A stretch of 64,000 nucleotides of DNA from Streptomyces lydicus (GTDB taxonomy: Bacteria; Actinomycetota; Actinomycetes; Streptomycetales; Streptomycetaceae), in assembly GCF_004125265.1 (NCBI RefSeq), contig NZ_RDTE01000003.1, forward strand, positions 3,968,001 to 4,032,000, read 5' to 3'. This document shows, piece after piece, positions 33,301-45,300 of this stretch; the stretch's first letter is position 1, and each line of letters starts with the position of its first letter. The notes below the pieces were generated by a model. The model worked only from the letters and a program-made list of their open reading frames with translations. It searched no databases and was not told the origin of the DNA. A program made the position numbers and the translations under genes.

Positions 33301-36300
33301 GCGTCGGCGTCGGTCCGGACCGCGTCCGCCATCTCGGCGTCGGCGTCGGTCCGGGCCGCGTCCGCCATGGGGGCGCTCACCGGCCGGGCGTACACCGGCA
33401 GTGCCGCGGAGACCGGGGCCCGGACGTTGGTTTGCGGCTGGTGCAACCGGGCGGGGGCCGGGCGGGGAGCGGGCGGGGGCCCGGGTACCGGAGACGCCGA
33501 GGCCGCAGACGCCGAAGACGCGGGAACCGGGGACCCGGGAGCGGACGGCACCTGTAGCGGGGACCCGGCGGTGGAACTCGACGAGCTGCTGGACGAAGCC
33601 GACCCGAGGGGCGAGGAGGCCGGCAGGTCGGCGTCCTCCGGGAGGGCCAGTCGCAAGGCCGTCCGGGCCTGGGGGTCCCCGGGCTCCGGGTACACCGCGA
33701 CCGTGCAGACTTCGGACTGCGGATCGACGAACAGCTTGCTCGGGACGGTCCAGCCGAACGCCCCCTTGCCGGTGTTGCGCGCCAGGGCACCCGGCCCGTG
33801 GAGAACGGGATCCTCACCGGCCGGTACGGCCCGGTCGCTCGTCAGCAGCATCATGCCGTCGTGCGGGGCCTGCCGCACCCAGTGATCGCGGTACGCCAGG
33901 TCGCCGATCTCACCGTCCGTGGCATGGTCGCCGGCCACGTCGTAGACGAGCGGAGCCGGTATGCCCCGCAGGGACCAGGGGGACCGGACCTGGCCCATGA
34001 CCACGTCCGAGCCGTCGGCCGCCTTCCTCAGCAGCGTGATCCGGCCGGGGTCGAAGCTGCGGAAACGACCGAGGCCCCGGCCGAAGGAACGGGCCCACAC
34101 ATCCCGCTGGGAGTCGTACGCCCAGGTGGCAGGGGTGAAGGCACCACCCCGTTCCTTGACGTGGGAGGCCAGCTCGTCGAGGTTCTGACTGTCGCGGCCG
34201 TCGGCCACCGCTCTGCGTACCGCTTCCAGTGCCTCCGGCCAGCGCGTCGGGTCGGGGCCGGGCAGGAGCAGCATCCTGCGCGCCAGCTCGCCCTGGTCCT
34301 GGCCGCCGCGCGAGAAGCGGGCTGTTTCGACGTCGGCCCACACGGTCCGCGCCCACTGGTGCTCGGCGACCGGCGCGCCGGCGTACATCCCCAGCACGTC
34401 CCGGATCACCGGCTCCGGGTCGGCCAGGGACGACAGCCACTGCAGTGCGTCCGTCACGTCCGGCAGGGGCAGCCATCCGGTCAACGGCCCCTGTTCGCCC
34501 GCGTGCCACCGCCGTGCCGAATCCGTCAGCAGGCCGGTGTAGTCGTCGACGGTCACGTCCGGCATGTCCTGCCCGCCGCCCGCGTGCTCCCAGGCCAGCG
34601 CTTCGAACAGGTCCATGGTGAACTGCTCGCCACCGGGACGGTGCAGGGCCGGGTCGGCTTCCCGGCGCGCCTCCAACGCCCCGATGCCGCCAATCAGTTG
34701 CCCGTAGTCAGGCCGGTCGGCCACGTCCGCGCCGAAGACCAGCCGCAGCGCCCGCACCAGCCGCAGCGCCCGGTAGCGGTCCGCCTCCGACGCCGGCCCG
34801 CTGTCGTCGTGCAGCTGCGCCAGGCGCGCCACCTCGTCCAGCTGGTGCCCCTTCGGCTCCGGACGGAACTTCTCCCACCCCGCCTCGTCGCCCCGCAGGT
34901 CCCCGACGACGATCATCAGGGCCTCGTCGGGAGGGAGTTGCGGGGCGTACTTCACCGCGAATTCGACGGCGTTCGTGAAGTTGGTGGTGAAGACGGTCCG
35001 GTCGGACTCGTTCGACGCGTACTGGCAGTCCGGCGGTTCGGTGAGCGGGTCGGCCCCGGCCGGCATCCGCGCACGCGAGGTCGCCGAGCGGCGGCCGTCG
35101 GCGACCGGCGGATTCGGTACGTCGCGGAACGTCCCCCCGGGCATGGCGCCGAAGCAGGACAGCACCACGAGGGGGTGGTCGAGCGGCAGACCGGACAGCG
35201 CCACCTGGCGCGCGACCCGGCGCCCGGTCTCCGGCCCGGCGGCTCTCTCGTGCCCGTCCTCGGTGAACCACTCGGACCACCCGGCTCCCCCGTGCATGTT
35301 CGCGAAGAACGGGGTGGGCCGCTTCTCCTCGACCCACGGCAGGAGACGCGCGGTGCGCAGTTCGGCGCGGCCAGGGCGGAAGAGGACCCACCGGTTGCTC
35401 TGGGCAAGCCGGCTGTAGATCCGGCTGCGGTAGTTTCCGCCGTCCGGCTGCTCGCGGAAGTCCATGGAGATGTAGGTGTGGAAGCGGTGGTCCGGGCCCG
35501 CGACCGGGATGGCGATCTCGCGCCTGCTCCAGTCGACCGGGCCGCCGTGCGGCAGCTTGGCGGCCGCGGCCACCGTCGCCGGTTCCCGCAGCAGCCACTG
35601 CCCGTGGACCCCCGTGCCCTCCTGGACCTGCCGCACGAGCATGGCCGGGGCCGACTTCCCCTGCGGGACCCATCGCAACAGGCCGTTGGAGGCCCACACG
35701 TCGTGGCCGTGCTGAGCGACCAGCGCGTCCTGGAGGTTGAGGTTCCAGCCGCTGGCCTCGGACATCGCCAGCAGGATGGGGACGTCCGGGCCCACCTCGG
35801 GCCCCGCCGTCTTCGGGTCCGCCGGGTCCGCCGGAGCCAGGTCCTCGTTGAACGCCATCAGCGCGGCGAACACCTCACGGGTCACCACCTGCTGGAAGCC
35901 CTCGGCGCCCCGCAGCAGGATCCCCGCCTGGTCGGACTCCGCGGCCAGCAGATACGGGTCGGTGCCCCACGGCGCGGATCCCTCCTCCTGGAAGGAGACT
36001 CCGCCCTGCGCGTCGGTCACCTCCAGTGCCGTCCTGCCCAGATCGGCGTTGACCGGCACCCGCGAGCCCTTCGGGCTCCAGTCCCAGCCCCTCGGCTCGC
36101 CGTTCTTGTCGTAACGGCGGAACGCGTCATGGAACACGCCCCGGCGCACCAGGTGGACCGCGGTCAGGACCACCAGCTTCGGGGCGTCCTCGGCCCGCGA
36201 GTCCATCGCCACGTCCAGCAGCTCGCGGCGCTGCTCCTTCGTCACCGCTGCCGCGGGGTCCAGCAGCAGCACGTGACGGGCCAGCTTGTCCAGGTCGAGC

Positions 36301-39300
36301 GGGCCGCCTTGGAGAGCCGGCTTCTTCTTCCGCAGCGCGTCCAACCGGGCCAGGGCCACCCGGGCGTCCGTCCGGCCGGCCGGGTCACCGCCCGGCGGAC
36401 CGTACAGCTCGGTGAGGAGCGTCTCGTAGGGGTCCGCGAGGGGCGACGGCCGCGCGGCAGGGGCCGCCGCGGGCGTGCCGGGCGCGGTGGTGGCGGTGCG
36501 GGGCCCGGCCGGGGGCCTGCTGCTGCCGGCCGGGGGCGTGCCGGGCCCGGTCGAGGACTTCGTACGCCCGCCAAAGGACTTGCCGCGCTTGCTCGACGGC
36601 GCCGTCCCGGCCCCGGACCGGGGCATGTTCGTGCGCGGCTCCGGGCGGTCCGCGTACGCCGCGATCAGCGGTCCGGCGCTCTCCCAACCGGGGGCGGGCG
36701 GACGCAGCGGGGACTCCGGGTCGTCCACCGGCTGGGTGTACACCGGCCGGGGCGCGGCGGGCCGGTTCGCCCGGTCCACCGGTGCGCGGTGGACCGGCGG
36801 GGCGGGCAGACGGGTGGGCACCCGGCCCGAAGACTCCTCGGCGGAGGAGGAGACCGCGGGCAGGGGATCGCCGTGGACGGGGTTGGCCCATCGCCATGTG
36901 CCCTCCGGGGCCCGCTGCTCCCAGGTCTCCGGGTACACCGCGAGGGTGAGCACCCCGGTCTTCTCATCGCGGTGCAGTCCGGTCGTCCGGGTGGAGGCCC
37001 ATGCCTGCTTGGCCACGCTGCGGGCGAGTTCGGCCAGCGCGCTGCCGAAGGGGCCACGGCCGGCCCCGGGGGCGCGCACGAGCGTCGTGACCACCGGGAT
37101 GTCGGTGGGCAGCGCCCGCAGCGCCGGGTCCCGGTAGGCCAGATCGGCGAGCTGTCCGAGCGGCGGAAGCGAACCAAAGCCGGTGTAGACGAAGGGAGGC
37201 GACCCGTCCGCCGCCTTCCAGGGCGCTTCCTCGGTGATGCCGCTGGGTACGAGCGAGCCGTCCGGCGCCCGTTCCATCAGCGTGATCTTTGTCGGCTCGA
37301 ACTTCTCAGGGGCGTAGGACGGCCCGGACTGCTGGGATATCCCCCTGCCCCACGACGAGCCGTCCGGCGCCTTCAGCAGCCGCTCCGGGGACAGCAGGCC
37401 GGCCAGCTCCAAGCCGTGCGAGGCCAGTTCGTCCAGGTTCCGGGCGTCCCGGCCGGCCGCCAACGCCCTGCGTACCGCGCCCATCGCCTCCAGGTAGCGG
37501 CCGGGATCCGGCGCGTCGAGGCGCAGTATCCGCTGTGCGAACCCGCCCTGGTCGGTGACCCCGGCCGCGAGCTGCTCGGTCCTGACCAGCGCCCACAGGG
37601 CACGGGAGTAGTCCGCCTCCCCCAGCGGCGCCTCGGCAGGCAGGCTCAAGATGTCCCTGGCCGCGTTGTCCCGGAACTGCCGTGCCGACATCGCCTCCAG
37701 CGCCCGGGTGACCTCCGGCAGCCTCAGCCAACCGGTCAGTGGAGCACCGCGCTCGCCGTCCTCCCACCGATCCGCCGACTCCGTCAGCAACGCCAGGTAG
37801 CCGACGGGGGAGACTGCCGGGGCACCCGGCCCGTGCCCCGCGTGTTCCCGGGCCAGCTCCTCGAACAGCTCCATGGTGAACCGCTCACCACCGGGGCGGT
37901 GCAGGGCCGGGTCGGCTTCCCGGCGCACCTCCAACGCCCCAATGCCGCTGATCAGTTGCGCGTAGTCAGGCCGGTCGCCCACGTCCGCGCCGAAGACCAG
38001 CCGCAGCGCCCGCACCAGCCGCAGCACCCGGTAGCGGTCCGCCTCCGACGCCGGCCCGCTGCCGTCGTGCAGCTGCGCCAGGCGCGCCACCTCGTCCAGC
38101 TCCGCGCCCTCCGGCTCGGGCAGGAAGAACACCCAGTCCGCCGGGACGCCCCGCTCGTCCGTGAAGAGGACCCACACCAGCTCGTCGGAGGTGCTGCCCT
38201 CCACGACGTCGTGCTCGGGCTCCAGGGAGATCTCGTACGGTGGGGCGTACGCCCCGCGCTTGGACTCGTTCGCCATGTACTGGCCGATGGGCAGGTCCGC
38301 CAGCCGGTCGAAGACGACGGGCCTCGGCGTCGCGGCGGAGCAGGAGCCCACCAGGACGGGGGCATCGGGAGCCAGCCCGGCCCGGTCCACCTGGCGGGCC
38401 ATCCGGCGCGCGGACTCCCGGGCGGGCAGGCGCTGTTCCCCGCGCACCGTCTGCCAGAAGGTGACCGCCGGCCGGCCGTGCGTGGCCGCGTTGAACGGCG
38501 ATACCTTCCAGCGCACCTCCTTGGGAGGCTCGGCGGACTTACCGCGGCCCTTCCCGAGCACGACATAGCGCCTGACGGCAGCGGCGCGGGCGTAGTTCCT
38601 GGTGCGGCTGCGGCCCTTGTCCGGCTCGGCCGCGAAGTCGAACGAGACCGAGCCATGCAAGCGGTGGTCCGGGCCCGGCAAGGACCAGGTGATCTCTTCC
38701 TGGTTCCAGTCGACCGCCCCGTCCCGCACCTCGGCCGGGTCCCGCCGCAGCCAGCTCGCCCAGACGCCCTCGGTACCCCGGTTGTCGAGCGCGGGCACGA
38801 ACCGGGGCTGCGGCCCGGGCAGCGGGGCCCAGACCAGATTGCCGCCGGTGGCGAAGACGGACCGGTTCTGCCGGTGTGCCAGGGCGTCGGGAAGGTTCAA
38901 GTTCCGCGCCAGGACGTTCGGCGTCCACAGCAGCAGCGGGACCTCGGCCGGGACCCCGGGCAGCACCGGGTCGAGATCCACCAGCTCGGCGAACACCCGG
39001 TGGGGGGCCAGGCGGGAGAAGCCCTGCAACCCGCGCACCCGCACCGAGCGCGCGGTGCTGTTGGCGGCGTAGAGCTGCGCTCTGTCCCCCCACGGGGCGG
39101 TGCCGAGGTTCGTGACGGCCGTCGCGCCGCCCTGATCCGTCGTCACCGTTCCCGACGTGCTCAGGTCCGCCTGTGGCGGAACACCGGAGCCCCAGTCCCA
39201 GCCCCTCGGGTTCCCCTGGTCGTCGAGAAGGCGGAACCGGGCGTCGAACACGCCCTTGCGCACCAGGTGGACCGCGGACAGCCGGTCCAGGCTGCGCGGC

Positions 39301-42300
39301 CCCCCGGCGCGCGGGTCCAGCGCCGCCTTCAGCAGGTCGCGCAGGTCCGCCGGCGTCGCGGGCTCGGTCCGCTCCAGCATCAGCACCCGGCGGACCAGCG
39401 CCGCCAGATCGAGCGAACCGTCCGGCCGAAGCCGCGGGTCGCCCGCGCTCAGCGCGTCCAGCCGCTCCAGCGCCGCACGTACGCGCGTCCGCTCGTGATC
39501 CCTGCCGGCCGACGCCCCGAACAGCTCGTGGAGCACGGCGTCGTAGCCCGGTCCCACCGCCTTCGGGAGTGGCACCGGCACGACCCGGGACGCGGACCGG
39601 ACGGTGGCCGGCTGTCCGGTGCCCGGCGACGGGGCGTTCGTCGGGTGCGCCCGCAGCCCGGACGCCGCGTTCACCGGCGCCGGCCCCCTCGGAGGCGAGC
39701 CCGGACCGGGCTTGGGCGCCGGCCCGGCCTGGGGCCCGGTCCCGGAGCCGCTGTCCGAGTCGGAGTCGGAATCGGAGTCCGAGTGCGAGTCGGAGTCGGA
39801 GTCGGAGTCGGAATCGGAGTCCGAGTGCGAGTCGGAGTCGGAGTCGGAGTCCGAGCCGGAGTCCGAGCCGGACACGAAGCCCGAGTCGGCGTCGGAGCTG
39901 GAACTCGAACTGGAGCTGGTGACGGTGTCCTCACCGGGGTCCGACCCGTAGTCCACGCTCGACCCGGAACTGGAGCTCGAACTAGAGCTGGAACTGGAAC
40001 TGGAACTGGAACTGGACTCGGACCCCGACTCGTCACCGGACTCGGAGTCGGAATCGGAATCGGAATCGGACCCTGATGCGGACTCGGACTCGGACGCGGA
40101 CGCGGACGCGGACGCGGAGTCAGAGCCGGACTCGGACTCCGAACCGGACTCGGAGTCGGGCTCGGACCCCGACTCCCACTCCGCGTCCGCGTCGTCGGCC
40201 GGCTCCTCCACCGGCCGGGCGAAGACCCGCCCGGGGGTGCCGGAGGCGTTGGTCGGGATCGACCTCGTCGGGGCCTGCTGCGAGTTCGAGTCGCCGTACC
40301 AGGGCGTCGCCAGCGGATCCGGCGCCGGCGCGGGGGCCGCACCGGGGTTCCCCTGGGAGAGCACGTCGGCCTCGTCGGGACCGATCTTGTTCCATGTGCC
40401 GGGCGGCGCCTGTGTCATGCCCTCCGGCGGGAACACCGCGACCGTGTAGACCTGCTTCTCCTGGTCGAAGTGCACGCCGACCGAGAGCGTGGAGAAGTGC
40501 TGCCCCCTGCCGGTGTTGCGGGCCAGCTCCACCGGCAGGCTGCCCGCCACGGGCGGCCCGGCCGGTCCGGTCCGGCGGATGGCCTGCACCAGGTGGTGCT
40601 GCGTGGTCAGCGCGCTCAGGAAGGGGTCGTGGGAGGCCAGGTCACCGAACTGCCCGGCCGGCGCGAAGTCCTCGTCCGCCACGTAGACGATGGGGGCGGC
40701 GGCGTCCTTGCCGAACCAGGGGGCAGGTTCGGTGCCGTACGGCTCGAAGGAGCGGCCGTCGGCCGTCCGCTGCATCAGCGTGACCACTCTGAGGTCGACG
40801 TTCCGCGGCGGGTACGACTCGCCGTTCAGGATCCTGGCCCACGTACCGCCCTGACGGTTCTTCAGCAGCCGGTCCGCAGACAGCGCACCGTCCCGCTCCA
40901 GCCCGTGCGAAGCCAACTCGTCGAGGCTGCCCGGGTCACGGCCGGCCGCGATCGCCCGGGTGGCCGCCATGCGGGCATCCGCGAAATGCGCCGCCGCATC
41001 CGCCGCGCCCAGGCGCAGGATCGTCGCCGCGAAGGCACCCCGGTCGGCCGCGCCGGCCATCCCGTCGGTGAGCAGTTGGGCCTTGACCCCCGCCCACAGC
41101 GTCCGGGACCACTCCCACTCCTCGACCGGCGCGCGGTCTTCCAGGTCCAGCACGTCCCTGATCACCGGCTCCGGGTCCGGGAGGGAGGCCAACTGCCCGA
41201 GGACCTCGATCGCCTTCGGCAGTCCGAGCCAGTCCGTCAGCGCAGGCCGCGCGCGCTCGTTCCACCGGTTCCCGGCGTCCTCCAGCAGTCGGCCGTAGTG
41301 CTCCTCGACGAGCGGCGGCACCGCGCCCGCCGCGCTGTCCCGGGCCGCCGGCGCCTGCCCGGACAGCTCGCGGTGCTTGTCGGCCAGCGCCTCGAACAGG
41401 TCGACGGTGAACAGCCGGGCGCCCGGCCGCCGCGGGTCGTTGAGTGCGGAATCGGCTGCCCGCATCAGCTCCAGCGCGCCCATGCCCCGCAGCAGAAGCC
41501 GGGCCCGGTCGTGCCGCGGGTCCGGTACCAGCCGCGCGTCCGGCAGCGGCAGCGCGTGCTCGTCGACGGCCAGGAACCGCCCGTTCATGTCCTTGAAGGG
41601 AGGGGCGATCCGCCGTAGCGCCCGCACCAGCCGCGTCGTCCGCGCCCGCACGTCGTCGGACGCCGGGCCGGTGTCCGGGTGCAGACCGGTGAGGCGCGCG
41701 CACTCGTCCAGCGCCTCGTTCTTCGGCAACGGCCGGAGGGCGACGATGCCGGTCTCGACGGTCACCCCCTTGCCCCGGGGGTCCGTGCCCGACCCGAGAA
41801 CCGGTTGCTGGGGGCGCAGACCCAGCTGCGGGAGCTCCGAGCCGACGCCGAGATAGCCCTCGCCCGGCAGCCCGAACACCGTCTGGCCCCGGCTGTCCGC
41901 CAGCAGTTCGAGTTCCGACATGTCCGCGAGCGGATCGGTGCCGCGCGCCTCGCGGCCATAGACCGACCCGCTCGTCCGGGGACGGTGCCGCTCCCGCCCG
42001 GACGCCCCGAAGCAGTTCTGCGCCACGATGGGGTGCCGCCGGGAGCGGCCCAGCTGGTCGATCGCCGCGCTCATCCAGGCGACGGACTCCGCCCCGGAGG
42101 TGGTCCTCGTCCCGCTGGACGTGGGCAGGATCGTGCCGCCCCGTAGCCCGTGGATGTCGAGGTAGACCGGCGACGGGAGATCGAACTCCACCCACGGCAC
42201 CTGTCGCAGGTCCGCAGCGCGCACCTTGCGGCCGAAGCGCATCAGGACGGACCACGAGAGCCCCGTCAGCAAGGTGTCCCGGACGCTGCGGCGCCAGCGC

Positions 42301-45300
42301 TCGGGCCCGGACATGGCGGTGTAGTCCATCGCCGCGATCACGCCGGGACGGCGGTCCGGACCGCCGAACGTCCTGAAGGCCAGCTCCCGGTTCCAGCGGG
42401 CCGCGACGCCCGTCCCCGCGGCCACCGCTGCCCGGGCCGTGACCGGATCCACCCGCAGCCAGTTCCCCCACGCGTCCTCGTGCTCCCTGGCGAACAGCGT
42501 GAGCATGAACGGATCCGAGGCGCCGCGAGGCTGCACCCACTTCGGGACGGTGTCGGTGCTCCATGTCTCCCGCCCGTACTTGGCCGCCAGCCCGTTCGGC
42601 AGCACGAGGCCCCGCTCGCGGACCCGGCCCATCCCCAGCAGGAAGTCGGCATCCGCCGGGACCTGCCCGAGATCCGGGTCGAACGCCGGCAGCTCGACGA
42701 AGACCCGGTGCGGTACGCGCCGCCAGAAATCGCCCCGCCCGGCGATCCTGATCTCCGTCGGGCTGCTCGGCGCGGAGTACACGTACGGCTCGGGCTTGCC
42801 GTCCCTGAGCCACGCGCTGCGGTCCGCGTTCACGGAGGGCATGCCGTTCCGGCCGACGATGACCGTCGCCGACTGCCCCAGGGTGAAGTCCTCGGGCATC
42901 TGCCCGGTCCAGTCCCAGCCCCGGGGCCGGTCGCCGGCGCCGGGCGCGAGGCGGAACTTCTCGTCGAACGCCCCGTTGCGCGCCAGGTAACCGGCGGAGA
43001 GCACGGCCAGGCTGTCCACCGTCAGTCCGCGGGCCTCCAGTGTCCCGGCGTTCTGGGCCAGGGCGAGCAGTTCCCTGCGCTGCTCGGGTGTCGGCTCGCC
43101 CTGCCCGAGCATCAGCACCTGGCGGGTGAGCGCGGCGATGTCGAGCGGTCCGCCCGCCGGCTCCGGCTCCAGCTGCCGCAACCCGTCCAACCGGGCCAGC
43201 GCCGCCCACTCGGCGGAGTTCTGGTCCTTGCCCTGCCCGGCGTAGAGCTCGTCGAGGATCTCCTGGTAGCGCTCCTCGACCGCCTGTGCCTCCTGCGGGC
43301 TGTCCAGCTCCATCGGCGAACCGGGGGACGCGGCGCCGGCCGACGGCGCCGGGGCACCGGACCGCGGCGCGTGGGTCACCACCCTCGGCCGGTCGGCCAG
43401 GTCGGTGCCCCGCCTTCCGCGTGACGTCCTCCGGTCCTCTCCCCGCCCGCTGTTGCCGTCCCGCATCGTCTCCGACACCGGCAGGATCGGGATGCGCGGC
43501 GTCGGCCTGGCGGGCGACTCCGCCACCGCCGCCGCACCGCCGTAGTTCGCCAGTCCGGGGGGCAGGGGGAGCGGCCGGCCGGGCGGCATGGGGGCCGGCA
43601 GGCCGGCCAGCGTGCCGGGCAGCGGACCGACCGGCATGCTGGTCGGCGGAGCGACCGGCGCACCCACCGGGAGGGGCATCCGCATGCCCGGCGGTATCGC
43701 CCCCGGCAGCAGCACCGGCTGCTGCCCCGGCACCCCCACCGGGGCAGGGCGCGGCAGGCCGATGGCCGCCGGGCCCACGGGCGGTGCCACGACCGGGGGC
43801 GTCGGGGCCGGCGGGTCGCCGTGCGCGGGATTGACCGCCCCCCACACGCCATTCAGGCTCGCCGGACTTCCCTGGTCCAGGTACACCGCGATCCGGTAGA
43901 CCCCGTCGGCCCCACGGCGCAGCTCGACTGCGCTCCAGGGGACGAACACCCTCCTGCCCGTATTGCGTGCGAGTTCACCCGGCAAGCTGCCCCGGAGGAG
44001 GCCGGGGGCAGGCGGCAGGGCAGGGTCGTACGGCATGGCACGGGAGATGACGCCGAGCACGGGAATGTCGGAGATCAGCCTCCGCAACGCCGGGTCACGG
44101 TAGGCCAGATCACCGAACTGCTCCGGGTGCGCGAAGTCGCTGTCCGCGACATATACGAAGGGTTGCCGGCCCTCGCGCCAGGGAGCGGGTTCCGTGGTTT
44201 CGAGGACGGTGCCGTCGGGCTGCTTCCTGAACACCGTGATGTCGGAGGTGTTGATGCTTCCGGCGCTGAGCGGCCGGTGGGTGAAGTTCCTGCCCCATGT
44301 CCCCCCGCTGCCGTCCGTCAGCAGCGTGGTCGGTGACAGCGCTCCGGCCCGCTCGAAGCCGTGGGAAGCCAGCTCGTGCGGCCGCCTGATGCTGCGGCCG
44401 GCCGCCACCGCCCGGTGGACCGCGGTGACCGCATCGTCGTAACGCGACGGATCCGGGTGGTCCAGGTGCAGCATGGCCTGGGCGAACGCGCCCTCGTCGG
44501 TGACCTCGTTGAGGACGAACAAGTTGCCCCTGACCTGCGCCCACAGCGCCTGTGACCACTCCCTCTCCTCGACCGGGTCGTTGGCGTCGAGCCCCAGGAG
44601 ATCCCTGAGCCAGTTCTCCCGGGACGGCCGGGAGGCCATCTCCGCAAGTGTGTGGATGACGGGCTGCAACGGCAGCCAGTCGACCAGGTAAGTCCCCGGC
44701 CGCTGAAGCCACCTGGCCGCCGCTTCCTTCAGCAGCGCGCGGTAGCTCTCGACAGGGACCGGCTGCCCCTTCCGGGCAGGCGGCCCGTGCAGCCGGATGT
44801 GGTGGCCCATCGCGAGGAACTCGAACAGATCGAGGGTGAACCGGCGGGCACCGTCGTGGTCCAACGGACGGTTCGACGCGCTGTCGGCCTCCCGCATCCG
44901 CTCCAGCGCGCCGATACCGCTCAGCAGCACCGGGAACTCCGGGTCGATCTGCACGGAGCTGCCGAAGATCAGCTTCAGTGCCCGGAGCAGCTCCAACGTC
45001 CGCTCCGGGGTCTCCGCCCGGCCGACGGGCAGCTGAGCCTGGCGCCCGTACGCGTCGAGGTCCGTCCCCTCCGGTTCGGGCCAGGACGCGACCCAGCCGG
45101 CTCGGCGGTCGCGCTCGTCCGTGTGCATGATGAACACCGTTTCGTCGGAGTTCATCCACGGGAACACCTCCTTCATCCACCCGAGGGAGATCACGTAGTT
45201 GGAGGACAGCACCAGCCGCCGTTCCCTCTTCGCCACCCGGTCGGCGACGGACAGATCCCTGATCGGATCGACCCCGGCCGGCCACCCACCGGAAGACGGC

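Noticed and set aside
39740..40190. CRISPR array
   Set aside because: The short units are coding Ser-Asp repeats without unique spacers of constant length and stay in frame with the giant protein.
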